A stretch of DNA of 64,000 bases, from positions 1-64,000 of the forward strand of contig JAAFIV010000016.1 of NCBI GenBank assembly GCA_013298775.1. Direction: 5' to 3'. The position numbers and the translations under genes are program-made. Numbering within the stretch: the stretch's first letter is position 1; every line of letters begins with the position of its first letter. Shown here piece by piece: positions 54,399-63,945 of the stretch. Source of the DNA: Ignavibacteria bacterium. GTDB taxonomy: Bacteria; Bacteroidota; Ignavibacteria; Kapaibacteriales; UBA4661. The notes under the pieces were generated by a model. It was not told where the DNA came from and made no database searches. It saw only the letters and a list, made by a program, of their open reading frames with translations.

Positions 54399-56669
54399 CT
54401 ATACTTTCGGAAATTCCACAATAAACGTCGCACCATTCCCCAATTCCGACTCGCACCACACCTTGCCGTTCATTGCTTCGACCATTTTTTTAACAATGCT
54501 CAAGCCCAGACCAGTGCTGTCTTCGCCATCGGTTGGGCGAGCGGTCAAGCGGACAAATTTTCCGAAGAGTTTCTTCATATCATCTGGCGAAATGCCAGGA
54601 CCTTCGTCGGCAACTTCGACGCGAAGAAACGAGGAAATTTCGCCAGTATCTTGCTTCATTGTTCCTGCTTTAGTTTTCAAGCGGATAAAAACATTTTTCC
54701 CTTTTGGCGAATACTTTACCGCATTTGAAACAAGATTTTCCAATGCTTCCATGAGAGCAGATTTATCGCCCATGACCATGAGCTTCGCATCGGCGGTTTC
54801 TTGGGAATACTGCAAACGAATATTTTTTGCTTCTGCCCGCTCACGGTAGTCTTCAACAATATTTCCCGTGATTTCAGCAAGATTCACTGGCTCAACCGTA
54901 AAGTTGAACTGACCAGATTCTATCGCATTGACATCAAGCAAATTCTTAATAATTTCCATCATGCGTTTTGAGGTACTCATGATATTTTCCAAGCGGTCTT
55001 GAAGCTGCTCCTCTGTGATTTTATCGCGGTAGGAAAGAACTATCGAAGCGGACATCGTTATCGAAGAAAGCGGATTTTTCAAGTCGTGGGCGGCAATTCC
55101 TAAAAACTCATTTTTCTCGCGATTGAGTTCTTCCAGTTGAAGATTTTTTTCTTGCAAGGTCGAATTTGCGAGTTCAATCTCCCGCGATTGCTCATCTAAA
55201 ATGGAAAGTTGTCGTTGAATTTCATCATTGCTTTCGGCAAGAGCTTTTGTGCGTTGCACAACCTTTTCTTCAAGGCGCGTATTTGCTTGCTTTTGCAGTT
55301 CCAATGCTTCTTTTTGCGCTTCTTCTTTTTGCTTTTTCAGTAAACGATATTGCCCCGCCAAACCAAACGAAAACAGCACTCCTTCTATCGCGGAGGCAAT
55401 TTCCACACTATGCACCGTGAAAGTATTTGATGGAAAAATGCCAATATTCCGAAACGACGTAACAACAGCACCAATCACGAAAGCACCAATAGCAACAAGG
55501 AAATACGCTGCACTCCGCTGCCCTTTTCGCCAAACACCAACGCTACTCACACAACACAACAGCGAACACACCAGCACGAATATCGCACCAATTCGTGCAA
55601 CTGGACGGTATGGTAAAAACATCGCGCCAATAGCACCCACATACCCAAACCAAGCGATTCCACGATGGATGGTATCTAAAAAGGGCGCGAAACGAAAGGT
55701 CTGAAGGAAGGCGCGTCCGAACACCGATAAGCTCCCGAAGGTCATAAACACTGCTACGAGCGTGGAGGTATTCACGAGCAAAGGATAATCGCCAAGAAGA
55801 AATTGACTATACCCCGCCGTTGCAGCATAATACCCCGCCGTTGAGAGAAGATATAGCACAAAACTGAGATACGACGGGACTTTCATGGTAAAATACAAAA
55901 CGATATTCAGCAGAATAAGCGTCAGTAAGGCACCAAAAATGCATCCATAAAAAACATCAATTTCCGTATTTGCGCGGCTATATTCTTTCGGGCGGTACAA
56001 CGTAAGAGGCACTTGCAGAGAGCTTTCCGTGCGGACTTTGAGGTATATCCAATGAACATCGGCATCGTTCAAGGACAGCGGAAAAACGAAATTACGTGCG
56101 GGATACAAACGCTTGCTGAACACAAAGTGGTCGCCAACGACTATTTTTGACCATTCTAGTTCGGATGTTTCAGCGTCTTTATTGATTGAACCCGCACCCA
56201 ACTCAGCATGTATGCGGCTTTTAGAAAGATACACAACAACAGTATCAAGCGGCGGATAGTCTAATTCCAACAGCCAATCACCACGCTTGGGTTCAAGATT
56301 TTGTACCTTGAAACGAAACCAATAGCTTGAGGACGTAAAACCAAACGACGGCTTATCTGCGGGCGCAGGAAGCCATTGCAAGGAGGTTTCAGTACGAATC
56401 TGCTCGAAAGAAATGCTATTGTGCGGGTCTTCGAGATATTCCATCTCATGCCCCACGACACAGGATTGAGTCTCACTATGTAGGCGTAATGCGGGTTTCT
56501 GGGGAATTTGACTATTTTGTGCTTGCCCGTTTTGTGCTTGAGCCATGACAGGAGAAAATTCAAGCAAATGCAAAAAAATACAAGCAAAAACAATGTGAAT
56601 AGCAAAAAGCCTTGAAAAGGTTGTAAAATCTACAATACTCCTCAATATACGAATGAATACAAACAGCAT
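54399..56669 (-). CDS. 7TMR-DISM sensor histidine kinase
   Basis: From ATG 56669 the protein has 756 residues. After a signal or anchor (to PVMAQ), a 7TMR-DISMED2-like domain lies at about 60-225 (SSYWFRFKVQNLEPKRGDWLLEL), then seven transmembrane segments (about 240-440), a coiled coil and HisKA with H528 in GIAAHDLKNPL. The HATPase has ENLVSNAVKYS, DEGPGIS and STGLGLSIVKK. The active site is intact. The membrane part follows the plan of the kinase at 42336. The last 60 residues match the kinases at 35073 and 60328 very closely, also at DNA level. Confidence 0.93.
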   Translation of the reverse strand: MLFVFIRILRSIVDFTTFSRLFAIHIVFACIFLHLLEFSPVMAQAQNGQAQNSQIPQKPALRLHSETQSCVVGHEMEYLEDPHNSISFEQIRTETSLQWLPAPADKPSFGFTSSSYWFRFKVQNLEPKRGDWLLELDYPPLDTVVVYLSKSRIHAELGAGSINKDAETSELEWSKIVVGDHFVFSKRLYPARNFVFPLSLNDADVHWIYLKVRTESSLQVPLTLYRPKEYSRANTEIDVFYGCIFGALLTLILLNIVLYFTMKVPSYLSFVLYLLSTAGYYAATAGYSQFLLGDYPLLVNTSTLVAVFMTFGSLSVFGRAFLQTFRFAPFLDTIHRGIAWFGYVGAIGAMFLPYRPVARIGAIFVLVCSLLCCVSSVGVWRKGQRSAAYFLVAIGAFVIGAVVTSFRNIGIFPSNTFTVHSVEIASAIEGVLFSFGLAGQYRLLKKQKEEAQKEALELQKQANTRLEEKVVQRTKALAESNDEIQRQLSILDEQSREIELANSTLQEKNLQLEELNREKNEFLGIAAHDLKNPLSSITMSASIVLSYRDKITEEQLQDRLENIMSTSKRMMEIIKNLLDVNAIESGQFNFTVEPVNLAEITGNIVEDYRERAEAKNIRLQYSQETADAKLMVMGDKSALMEALENLVSNAVKYSPKGKNVFIRLKTKAGTMKQDTGEISSFLRVEVADEGPGISPDDMKKLFGKFVRLTARPTDGEDSTGLGLSIVKKMVEAMNGKVWCESELGNGATFIVEFPKV

Positions 56670-56710
56670 GATACCTATCTCCAGTGATGCAACATCACAC
56701 AAATACGTGA

Positions 56711-56876
56711 CATAAATCACCTTACGCAAGCCCTCGTCGTGCTACCCTCACCCCTCGCTACGCGAGACCCTCTCCCAGAGGGCGAGGGTTGGAAGGCAAA
56801 AGATTCTGAAGCCCTCTCCCTCTGGGAAGAGGGTTGGGTGAGGTCGGTATTGCTTGGTTTCCGTAAGATGAGTGAC
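56711..56876. repeat. Family C repeat, copy 2
   Basis: The core gccctctccctctgggaaga and the partner ctctcccagagggcgaggg are inverted, flanked by ctaccctcacccctcgctac. The outer arms (ataaatcaccttacg / cgtaagatgagtgacat) are imperfect inverses. The core is shared with 30761-30930. It fills most of the gap between two kinase genes, upstream of the one starting at 56669. Confidence 0.7.
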
Positions 56877-56927
56877 ATAAAAACGTTACACAAACCTATT
56901 CACTATGACTTGCAACATCGGAAATGT

Positions 56928-58697
56928 TTAGCTTATTTCAAATGGTAATTCCACAAAAAAGGTCGAACCTGTGCCTGGCGTTGATTCGCACCAAACCTTG
57001 CCTTTATGCAATTCTACCAGCTTCTTTACAATGGATAATCCTAAACCAGTCGAGTTTTCACCGCCAGTTGGTCGCGAGGAGAGACGCGCAAATTTCGTAA
57101 AAAGCCGTTGGAGGTCTTCTGTGCGAATTCCTTCTCCTTCGTCCTGAATTTCGATACGCCCGTGCCGTTGCCCGGAAACATCTTGGCTTGTCAAAACCCG
57201 CACTATTACTTGCTTTAAGGCTGGCGAATACTTTATTGCATTCGAGAGAAGGTTATCAATAATTTGGCGAAGAGCTTGGGAATCCGCATATATGCTCACG
57301 CAATCGCACTCATCGTACACAAGCGAAATACCTTTTTGCTCGGCTTGCTCTTGAAATTCCTCGACAATTTCTTCAATCAATTTCACAGAACACCACTCTG
57401 GATGTAGCTCGTAATGCCCTGTTTCCATGCGGTTCAGTTCAAGTAGATTGGAAACAATTTCCAACATTCTATCGCATGCAAATATGATTGTTTTTGCAAT
57501 GCTGGGAATGGCTTCAAATCGTGTTCGGTCATGGTGGAGAACGATTCTTTCTGCGCTCAGACGAATTGCACTCAGTGGATTTTTCAAATCATGTGCTGCA
57601 ATGCCCATGAATTCATCTTTTTCGTGGTTCAGCGTCCGCAAATCCTTTGTTCGCTCGGCTACGCGTTGTTCCAAATGGGTATTGAGTTCGGCAAGCTGGG
57701 CGTTTACGACCTCTAAACTGCGTTGTTGCTGATATTCCCGCGAAACATCATGCCCAAAACATTGAATTTCATACGGAACACTATCACTATCACACACCGC
57801 AATAAATTCCCATGCGGTTTCCAGGTATTCTCCCGTTTTGAGAGGCTTACGGAGCATAACGGGAAACATTTTTCCGGGTTCTTGGAGACATTGCATGACC
57901 GTTTGCGTGCATTTCCCCCTGTCCTCTGGATGCACAGATTCTAAAGAAGATTCACCAAGTATTTTTCCAAAAAAATCAAAATGGTCAATAAAACCTTGAT
58001 TTACGTAGGTATATTTTCCTTCTAAATCAGTACGAATGATATAGTGCGAGCTAGATTGCGTCAGCGATTGCGCATATTCAGCATTCCGCTTTTGCTCCTC
58101 TGTTCTGCGAATAGATTCGAGAATGACGGCGCAGGTATCGGTAAATACTTCCAAGAACGTGATGGTATCTTGGGTGTAGGCTTGTGGTGCATTTGCAATA
58201 CCAATCATGCCCAGAAGAGCATCATTTGCCAGTATTGGAATACCGAGAAAGGTTCGGAGTGGTGGATGACCATGCGGAGTACCGTGTTTGTGCGGGTCGG
58301 AGGCGGGACTATTGGAGATATACGGCTGCTTTGTATGAATAACGTGTCCATACAGAGAATTCAATTTCGTAAACTCCATTCCTTCCTCACGATATTTCTC
58401 GTACAAGGCTGATGTTTCCTCGCTCCACGCAATATTCGTCATGCTCAATATTTTCAGATATGGAGCTTTCGTTTGTGGATGAATAACCACTTTTGCAAGG
58501 AAACCAAATTCACTTTCGGTGAGAGCAAGCAAGGTATCGAGCAATTCGGCAAAAATTGTATTTGGTTTTTCGTTTCCTTGAATAAAAAGCTGTTGAGCTT
58601 TTTGGACTGCTTTTAACAAACGCAAGGAATGATGCTCATTACCAAGCATTTCCTTATCTAAAAGTGTGTTTTGCCCCATATAATTTTCTCCACGCAT
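56928..58697 (-). CDS. GAF-PAS sensor histidine kinase (soluble)
   Basis: From ATG 58697 the protein has 589 residues and no transmembrane segment. GAF domain (about 40-195: LLALTESEFGFLAKVV, GIPILANDALLGMIGIAN), PAS domain (about 205-320: HYIIRTDLEGKYTYVNQGF), coiled coil, HisKA with H369 in GIAAHDLKNPL, and HATPase with DNLLSNAIKYS, DEGEGIR and STGLGLSIVKK. All catalytic residues are present. The GAF has the ESEFGFLA form common in cytoplasmic sensor kinases. Alternative starts are ATG 58679 or GTG 58724. It differs from its neighbours in being entirely cytoplasmic. Confidence 0.93.
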   Translation of the reverse strand: MRGENYMGQNTLLDKEMLGNEHHSLRLLKAVQKAQQLFIQGNEKPNTIFAELLDTLLALTESEFGFLAKVVIHPQTKAPYLKILSMTNIAWSEETSALYEKYREEGMEFTKLNSLYGHVIHTKQPYISNSPASDPHKHGTPHGHPPLRTFLGIPILANDALLGMIGIANAPQAYTQDTITFLEVFTDTCAVILESIRRTEEQKRNAEYAQSLTQSSSHYIIRTDLEGKYTYVNQGFIDHFDFFGKILGESSLESVHPEDRGKCTQTVMQCLQEPGKMFPVMLRKPLKTGEYLETAWEFIAVCDSDSVPYEIQCFGHDVSREYQQQRSLEVVNAQLAELNTHLEQRVAERTKDLRTLNHEKDEFMGIAAHDLKNPLSAIRLSAERIVLHHDRTRFEAIPSIAKTIIFACDRMLEIVSNLLELNRMETGHYELHPEWCSVKLIEEIVEEFQEQAEQKGISLVYDECDCVSIYADSQALRQIIDNLLSNAIKYSPALKQVIVRVLTSQDVSGQRHGRIEIQDEGEGIRTEDLQRLFTKFARLSSRPTGGENSTGLGLSIVKKLVELHKGKVWCESTPGTGSTFFVELPFEIS

Positions 58698-58775
58698 AAA
58701 AGAACAAATACCTATTTTTTCCACCCTTGTACCACTCTGAAAGCTATCTCATAACAACGTGTTTTTTTTCTCCAT

Positions 58776-58898
58776 GGACGTTCGCAAATGGCGCAGACAG
58801 AAGCGTCTAGTAGGCTACCCTCCGAACCAGATTTCGTGCGACTTCGGCAGAACAGACGCTCTTGCCTGTTCGATACAATGAGCATTTTGCGAACGTCC
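58776..58898. repeat. 123-bp inverted repeat element (family B2), copy 2
   Basis: The outer arms ggacgttcgcaaa (58776) and tttgcgaacgtcc (ending 58898) are perfect inverses; the inner arms gcgcagacagaagcgtct and agacgctcttgcctgt are imperfect. It lies 8 bases from the stop of the following kinase gene, so it may act as its transcript end. It is related to 39573-39691. Confidence 0.85.
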
Positions 58899-58906
58899 TT
58901 TTGTAC

Positions 58907-60328
58907 TCAAGCATGAATAACCTTTACTGGGATTTCAACCGTAAAGGAACTTCCTTTACTCACTTCAGAAGTGCATGAAATCTGCCCTTTGAGTACCGTT
59001 ACCAAGCGAAGCGTAATAGCCAATCCTAAACCTAAACCGCCAAACTGCCGATTTTTACTAGCATCTTGTTGTTGGAAGGGCTTAAAGAGCCGTTCCACAT
59101 GCTCTTTCGCAATTCCAATGCCCGTATCGCGTACGCCTATTCGTATATAGCTCGTAGCATCAGTATTGATGCGCTCTTCAAGTGGCATTTCGCGCAAAGA
59201 AATCTCTAAAACAACCTCGCCCTTTTCCGTAAACTTTATTGCATTTGAAAGAAGCTGTCGAATGATGACTCCGAGATGCCGCGCATCGGTTGTTACCATC
59301 AATTCAGAGCTTTCATTTTCAAAGTGCATACTGTATCGAAGCCCTTTTTGCGCTGCTTGAAGCGAATACTGATGCCCAATATCACGGAGAATACTCGGTA
59401 CATGAACAGGCTCAAGACACACTTCAATACCCGAGCTTTCGAGCTGCGACAGCATCATCAAGTTATTAAAAATCTCGTGAAGCTGCTCGCCAGCATACCC
59501 GATTTGTTTCGCAAATTCTAGGCGAATTTCCTCACTGGGCGGGTCGGCACGATTACGTAAAATCTCTGAAAAACCCATGATGGAAGCCAGTGGCGTCCGT
59601 ACTTCATGGCTCACATTTCGCAAAAAATCGGATTGAAACTGCTGCGCTTGTTGTGTGGCTTGCATTGCCTCTTGAAGTTGTACATTTTGTTCGGCAAGCG
59701 TTTGTGTGGCTTGGCGAACTTTTTCTTTTACTGAGTCGCGCTCTTCTTCAGCAAGTCTCATTGCAGAATTGCGGATGGAATCTGCAAGATAAAATGAAAA
59801 AACAACACCCGTCAGGAGCGCAATTGCTATCCACGCGTACCACATTGGCTTTCCTTCGAGTTCAAAGAGCTTTGGTAAGGGAATATTGTACATCGCAATG
59901 ACCATTAAACCAAGGATGAACACTATCTCGCTTCCAAAAACTATCAACATTATTTTTCGGCTAAAAAACATCAAGGCGAGTATTGGCGGGATGTACAGGG
60001 TATATGCAAGGATAGAAAACACCCCACCCGTGATAACCGTTGAAACCATAAACATTGAACTCAGAACAAACAAGAGCCAAAGCATTGACCACGTCAGGCT
60101 TTTGAATACTTTCAAAATAACGAGAGACATAAGGCAGCACACACACTGCAACACCGAGAAATGTGCAAGAATATCCGACCCCAAACTGTAATATACAGCA
60201 CAGCTTCCGAAGGTAATGGCAACGGTAACAAGAACCGAAACAACAACCATCTGAGCGCGTTGTAACTCATCAGAACTTGCCCGTGAACGGAGTTCCTCTG
60301 GTAAAAAATATGCAATAATCTGAAACAT
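58907..60328 (-). CDS. Multi-TM sensor histidine kinase
   Basis: A 473-residue protein with about six transmembrane segments (about 25-185), a coiled coil (190-230) and a classical HisKA domain with H241 in NVSHEVRTPLASIMGFSEIL. The HATPase has N-box LLSNAIKFTEKGEV, G1 DTGIGIA and G2 GGLGLGLAI. Its kinase core is the hybrid-kinase/ArcB-like type (HEVRTPL, no FGKF box), different from the HDLKNPL core of the other kinases here. Its ATG overlaps the stop of the preceding gene by one base (TAATG), so it is translated with the propeller kinase. It has no receiver domain. Confidence 0.92.
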   Translation of the reverse strand: MFQIIAYFLPEELRSRASSDELQRAQMVVVSVLVTVAITFGSCAVYYSLGSDILAHFSVLQCVCCLMSLVILKVFKSLTWSMLWLLFVLSSMFMVSTVITGGVFSILAYTLYIPPILALMFFSRKIMLIVFGSEIVFILGLMVIAMYNIPLPKLFELEGKPMWYAWIAIALLTGVVFSFYLADSIRNSAMRLAEEERDSVKEKVRQATQTLAEQNVQLQEAMQATQQAQQFQSDFLRNVSHEVRTPLASIMGFSEILRNRADPPSEEIRLEFAKQIGYAGEQLHEIFNNLMMLSQLESSGIEVCLEPVHVPSILRDIGHQYSLQAAQKGLRYSMHFENESSELMVTTDARHLGVIIRQLLSNAIKFTEKGEVVLEISLREMPLEERINTDATSYIRIGVRDTGIGIAKEHVERLFKPFQQQDASKNRQFGGLGLGLAITLRLVTVLKGQISCTSEVSKGSSFTVEIPVKVIHA

Positions 60329-63300
60329 TAGATTTTCTCCCGTTCTTGGTGGGATGAACGTGGAAGTGTTACGATAAACGTTGCACCCTTTCCGAGTTCA
60401 GACTCGCACCACACCGAGCCATTCATTGCTTCCACCATTTTTTTGACAATACTGAGACCGAGACCAGTGCTATCCTCGCCGCCAGTGGGTTGTGCTGAAA
60501 GACGAGCGAATTTCCCAAAAAGTTTTTTCATATCTTCTCTGGAAATGCCTGGACCTTCGTCCGAGACTTCAACCCGAACCTCACCATTGCGTGTTTTCAG
60601 GCGGACAAACACATTTTTGCCCTGTGGTGAATACTTCACTGCATTGGAAAGGAGGTTGTCAATTATCTGCTCGACTGAGGTTTCTTCCGCATAGACACGA
60701 GCTGTTTCCTCGTGTTCAAGGTGAAGAGAAATGTTCTTCGATTCACCTCGTTCGCGGTAGGTTGCTACGATATCTTGCACTATTGGAAGGACATCAAACT
60801 CACAAAAGTCCAGTGGAGATGCACTTTGTTCAAAAGAATTTATCTTTAATAGATTTGATGCAAGATGCAAAATTCGGTCGCTTGAATGAAGAATATTCGT
60901 CAGTATTTTTTCTTGAAATGCTCCATCAATATTGCGCCCTTCGTTCAGCATAATTTCCACCATACCGCGAATGCCCGAAAGTGGGCTGCGAATATCATGT
61001 GCGACAATGCCCAAGAACTCATTTTTTTCAGCGTCAAGAGTGCGCAACTGCTCGTTTTGCTCCAACAAACGCTCGCTTGAGTGCGTAATTTCGATATTCT
61101 TTTCTTCAATTTCTCGTGTTCGTTGTTGTACTAATTGTTGCAATGCTACCTTTTGTTTTTCTAAACGGCGCGAATAAATCTTCACCGATACACCAATAAC
61201 ACCAAGTCCGAAAAGCAGCAATAATACTCGCATCCACCAGCGTTCATGCCATGCGGCATCAATGCGGAAGCGCAATATCATTGGCTCGCTCCACCGATAC
61301 GCGCCCGGTTCAATTGCCCGCACCTCCAAGCAATACCGTCCTGTTGCAAGAGTAAGAAAGGTAGCAACGGCTTCCTGTTGCGGCTCCGACCACGTACTAT
61401 CGGCATGGGCATCCTCCGCAGGGCGCATGGTTTCTAGCCCACGTTCATCTAACAAGCGGTATTGGTAGCTAACAATATCTTCACCGAAGACCACCGAAAG
61501 AAATCCAAGCTGAATATCGGAACCATGTGGAAACACGATTTCACGCGCATTTGCTCCCAGCCCTGTATTGACAAGGCTTTCAGAGCTATTGTTTTGAAGG
61601 TAAATTTCGGTGAGTGGTTCTTTTTTACCATTGATTTTGAGGAAAATTGGCATGGGCGACGGCGTTACTGGCGGCGTAGTTCCTGCATTGGGAACATTGA
61701 CCAAGCCCTTTGCAGTGCCAATCCACATTCCCGATTCTTTTCCGCCCCAGAGGATTGCTCGAAACGCAATTTCATTGGCAGGTAAGCCACCATTTTCATT
61801 CAAGAAAAAGTAGTCTCCTTTTCCGCGATACACGACCACACCTTGACTTGTACCAATCCACAACGCACCTTTTTCATCAACAGCAATCGCTTTCATGTTG
61901 ATAATTTCCTCGCCAGTAGGAGCGTAGTAAATTGGCACTTTCACGACACCTTCAGCAGTATAGTGAAAAAGCCCAAGCCCCGTGCAAAGCCAGATGTCAT
62001 CCGCACTTTTCACGACCATATCATTGATTTCAAACTCGCTCGCAATCTCGCTTGGAAAGCTCTTACTGATGTCACGAAAACGGTCGCTTGCTTCATCGTA
62101 TTGAAACAAATACTTCATTCGTTCACGACTTCGTCCAGCAGCAAAAAGAATACCTTCTGGACCTTCTTTGAAGATACGGATAACGGAGGACAGCCCACGC
62201 GAACCGTTGTACAAGATTGCCTTTGGAGTCCGCATCGTTCCTTCTTCGCTGATACGAAACGCCCCAGCATCAAGCTCCCCAGTTGCCCACACGTTTTGTT
62301 TTGAGTCCGCAAAAAGGTAAAACAAGGTGGGATTACGCTCAGTTTTTGAAAGCGTAAACACGCTATCAAGGGCAATTCCACGTGCAGGAATTCGTTGTAC
62401 ATTGAGGTTTTGTGCGGGTACACGCAATAGTTTCCCATCGGTGGTGCCGCTCCAAAGCGCAGTGCGCGTGTGGGCGAGGCAGAGGAAATCGGTACTGCGG
62501 GTGCGCATCACCTGTTCTGCCGCGACACTGCTTGCTTCTGCGGTGCTTTCCATATTGCCACCTCCCAAGATGCTATTTCCAAGACCAGCAATCATGCTGC
62601 TTCCAGCACGTATTGTCCGAATACCATTTGGTTGGAGAATCATACTCGACCGCAAACGATAGGCTGCCATGCCATCGGATGTGAAAATGGTTCCGGCGGA
62701 ATCCTGCGTGATTGCTTGTATGTAGCCCCGCGAGTTATTGGCAAGCTCAATCGGCACAATGGTACTGGGTTTCAAAAGTGCCAATCCTTCATCGGAGCTA
62801 ATCCAGATTTCACCTTGCTTGCCCGATAAAATCATGTTTACTGTTGAGAACGGTAGCGGACAGGGACGAATGGTGATAGCGTTTGCGGCAAGTGAGTATT
62901 TGTCAGGGTTTCCAGACATTTTTCGTGGCGCGGCATCGCGTTCTTCAATCAGAAATAAGCCCGAAAGCCACGTTCCGACCAAAACAGCACCTTCTTTTGT
63001 GCGATGCAGTGTGGAAACACCATCAAGGGAAACCCGCGTAAACGCTGAGATGAGTGCGCCTTGCTCATTCGTATGCAGTTCGTAAATGCCGCCAGAATAG
63101 GCAATCCACAGACATCCTTTACCAAAGGAAAGGATATCCGAAGCAGCCTCCAAAGGCGCGTCATTACTTGGTAGAATAAGTTCCTGAAAACTATCGGTTG
63201 AACGATTGAAATAAAAACAGAACCCCGTTTGAGAACAAACAATGATGCTCCCAAAACCGTCTTCGGCAAAGGAAAATGAGCGTACAAAGCTATTTGTCTG

Positions 63301-63945
63301 ACAGCGAGCGGGAAACGGAAAACGCTTCACTTTGCCTTGATGAAAGCGCACAACGGATTTCGATTCCGCTATCCACAAGGTTCCGTCTTGCTCTTCAAAA
63401 ATTTGCTTGGGATAATTGATGGTGGAATCGGTTTCGACGCGCTCACCGTGAATAATCTCTCGAAAGCTGATGGTATCAGGTGTTTCGCGTATCTCTGCTA
63501 TCCCCAAATCATGCCCAACGAGAATGCGATTAGAGCGAGTGCGGTACAAATACTTCACATATCGCGACGGTAAATCGTTCCGAAAATTCCGAAAGCGCGA
63601 ACCATCGAAGCGCGATAAGCCTTCATCTAAGCCAATCCACAATATGTTGTTGGTGTCTTGTGTTACTGCTTTTGTTGCATTTGCAGAAAGTCCGTTTTTA
63701 GTTTTGTAAATATCCACTTTGAAGCGAATATTTGCGCCAAAAACTGTTTTGGGTTGGTTCTGGTTCAAAAGCGGAAATGCTGGAGAGGAAAACACGGGAG
63801 TAAAGGCACTGAAAAAAGCATATACGCTCACGGAAAAAAATATCCCCAATGCACAAAAAGCAGAATGAAGACAAAAAGATATACTGCTCCCAAAAAGGAG
63901 CCTACATATTTTTGATGAAGGAATCCTACGACAAAGCATAAACAT
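60328..63945 (-). CDS. Two-component regulator propeller sensor histidine kinase
   Basis: A 1205-residue protein from ATG 63945. A hydrophobic leader is followed by many two-component propeller repeats (about 70-730: WIGLDEGLSRFDG, LWIAESKSVVRFH, IWISSDEGLALL, WIGTSQGVVVYRG). A Y_Y_Y-like domain (about 810-885), one transmembrane segment (about 903-923), a coiled coil, HisKA with H983 in GIVAHDIRSPL, and an intact HATPase (DNLLSNAVKYS, DEGPGIS, STGLGLSIVKK) follow. In Bacteroidota hybrid systems such propellers sense oligosaccharides in the periplasm, but the receiver and AraC output of those hybrids are absent. The C-terminus is nearly identical to the kinases at 54399 and 35073. It is coupled to the next gene by TAATG. 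Confidence 0.93.
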   Translation of the reverse strand: MFMLCRRIPSSKICRLLFGSSISFCLHSAFCALGIFFSVSVYAFFSAFTPVFSSPAFPLLNQNQPKTVFGANIRFKVDIYKTKNGLSANATKAVTQDTNNILWIGLDEGLSRFDGSRFRNFRNDLPSRYVKYLYRTRSNRILVGHDLGIAEIRETPDTISFREIIHGERVETDSTINYPKQIFEEQDGTLWIAESKSVVRFHQGKVKRFPFPARCQTNSFVRSFSFAEDGFGSIIVCSQTGFCFYFNRSTDSFQELILPSNDAPLEAASDILSFGKGCLWIAYSGGIYELHTNEQGALISAFTRVSLDGVSTLHRTKEGAVLVGTWLSGLFLIEERDAAPRKMSGNPDKYSLAANAITIRPCPLPFSTVNMILSGKQGEIWISSDEGLALLKPSTIVPIELANNSRGYIQAITQDSAGTIFTSDGMAAYRLRSSMILQPNGIRTIRAGSSMIAGLGNSILGGGNMESTAEASSVAAEQVMRTRSTDFLCLAHTRTALWSGTTDGKLLRVPAQNLNVQRIPARGIALDSVFTLSKTERNPTLFYLFADSKQNVWATGELDAGAFRISEEGTMRTPKAILYNGSRGLSSVIRIFKEGPEGILFAAGRSRERMKYLFQYDEASDRFRDISKSFPSEIASEFEINDMVVKSADDIWLCTGLGLFHYTAEGVVKVPIYYAPTGEEIINMKAIAVDEKGALWIGTSQGVVVYRGKGDYFFLNENGGLPANEIAFRAILWGGKESGMWIGTAKGLVNVPNAGTTPPVTPSPMPIFLKINGKKEPLTEIYLQNNSSESLVNTGLGANAREIVFPHGSDIQLGFLSVVFGEDIVSYQYRLLDERGLETMRPAEDAHADSTWSEPQQEAVATFLTLATGRYCLEVRAIEPGAYRWSEPMILRFRIDAAWHERWWMRVLLLLFGLGVIGVSVKIYSRRLEKQKVALQQLVQQRTREIEEKNIEITHSSERLLEQNEQLRTLDAEKNEFLGIVAHDIRSPLSGIRGMVEIMLNEGRNIDGAFQEKILTNILHSSDRILHLASNLLKINSFEQSASPLDFCEFDVLPIVQDIVATYRERGESKNISLHLEHEETARVYAEETSVEQIIDNLLSNAVKYSPQGKNVFVRLKTRNGEVRVEVSDEGPGISREDMKKLFGKFARLSAQPTGGEDSTGLGLSIVKKMVEAMNGSVWCESELGKGATFIVTLPRSSHQEREKI

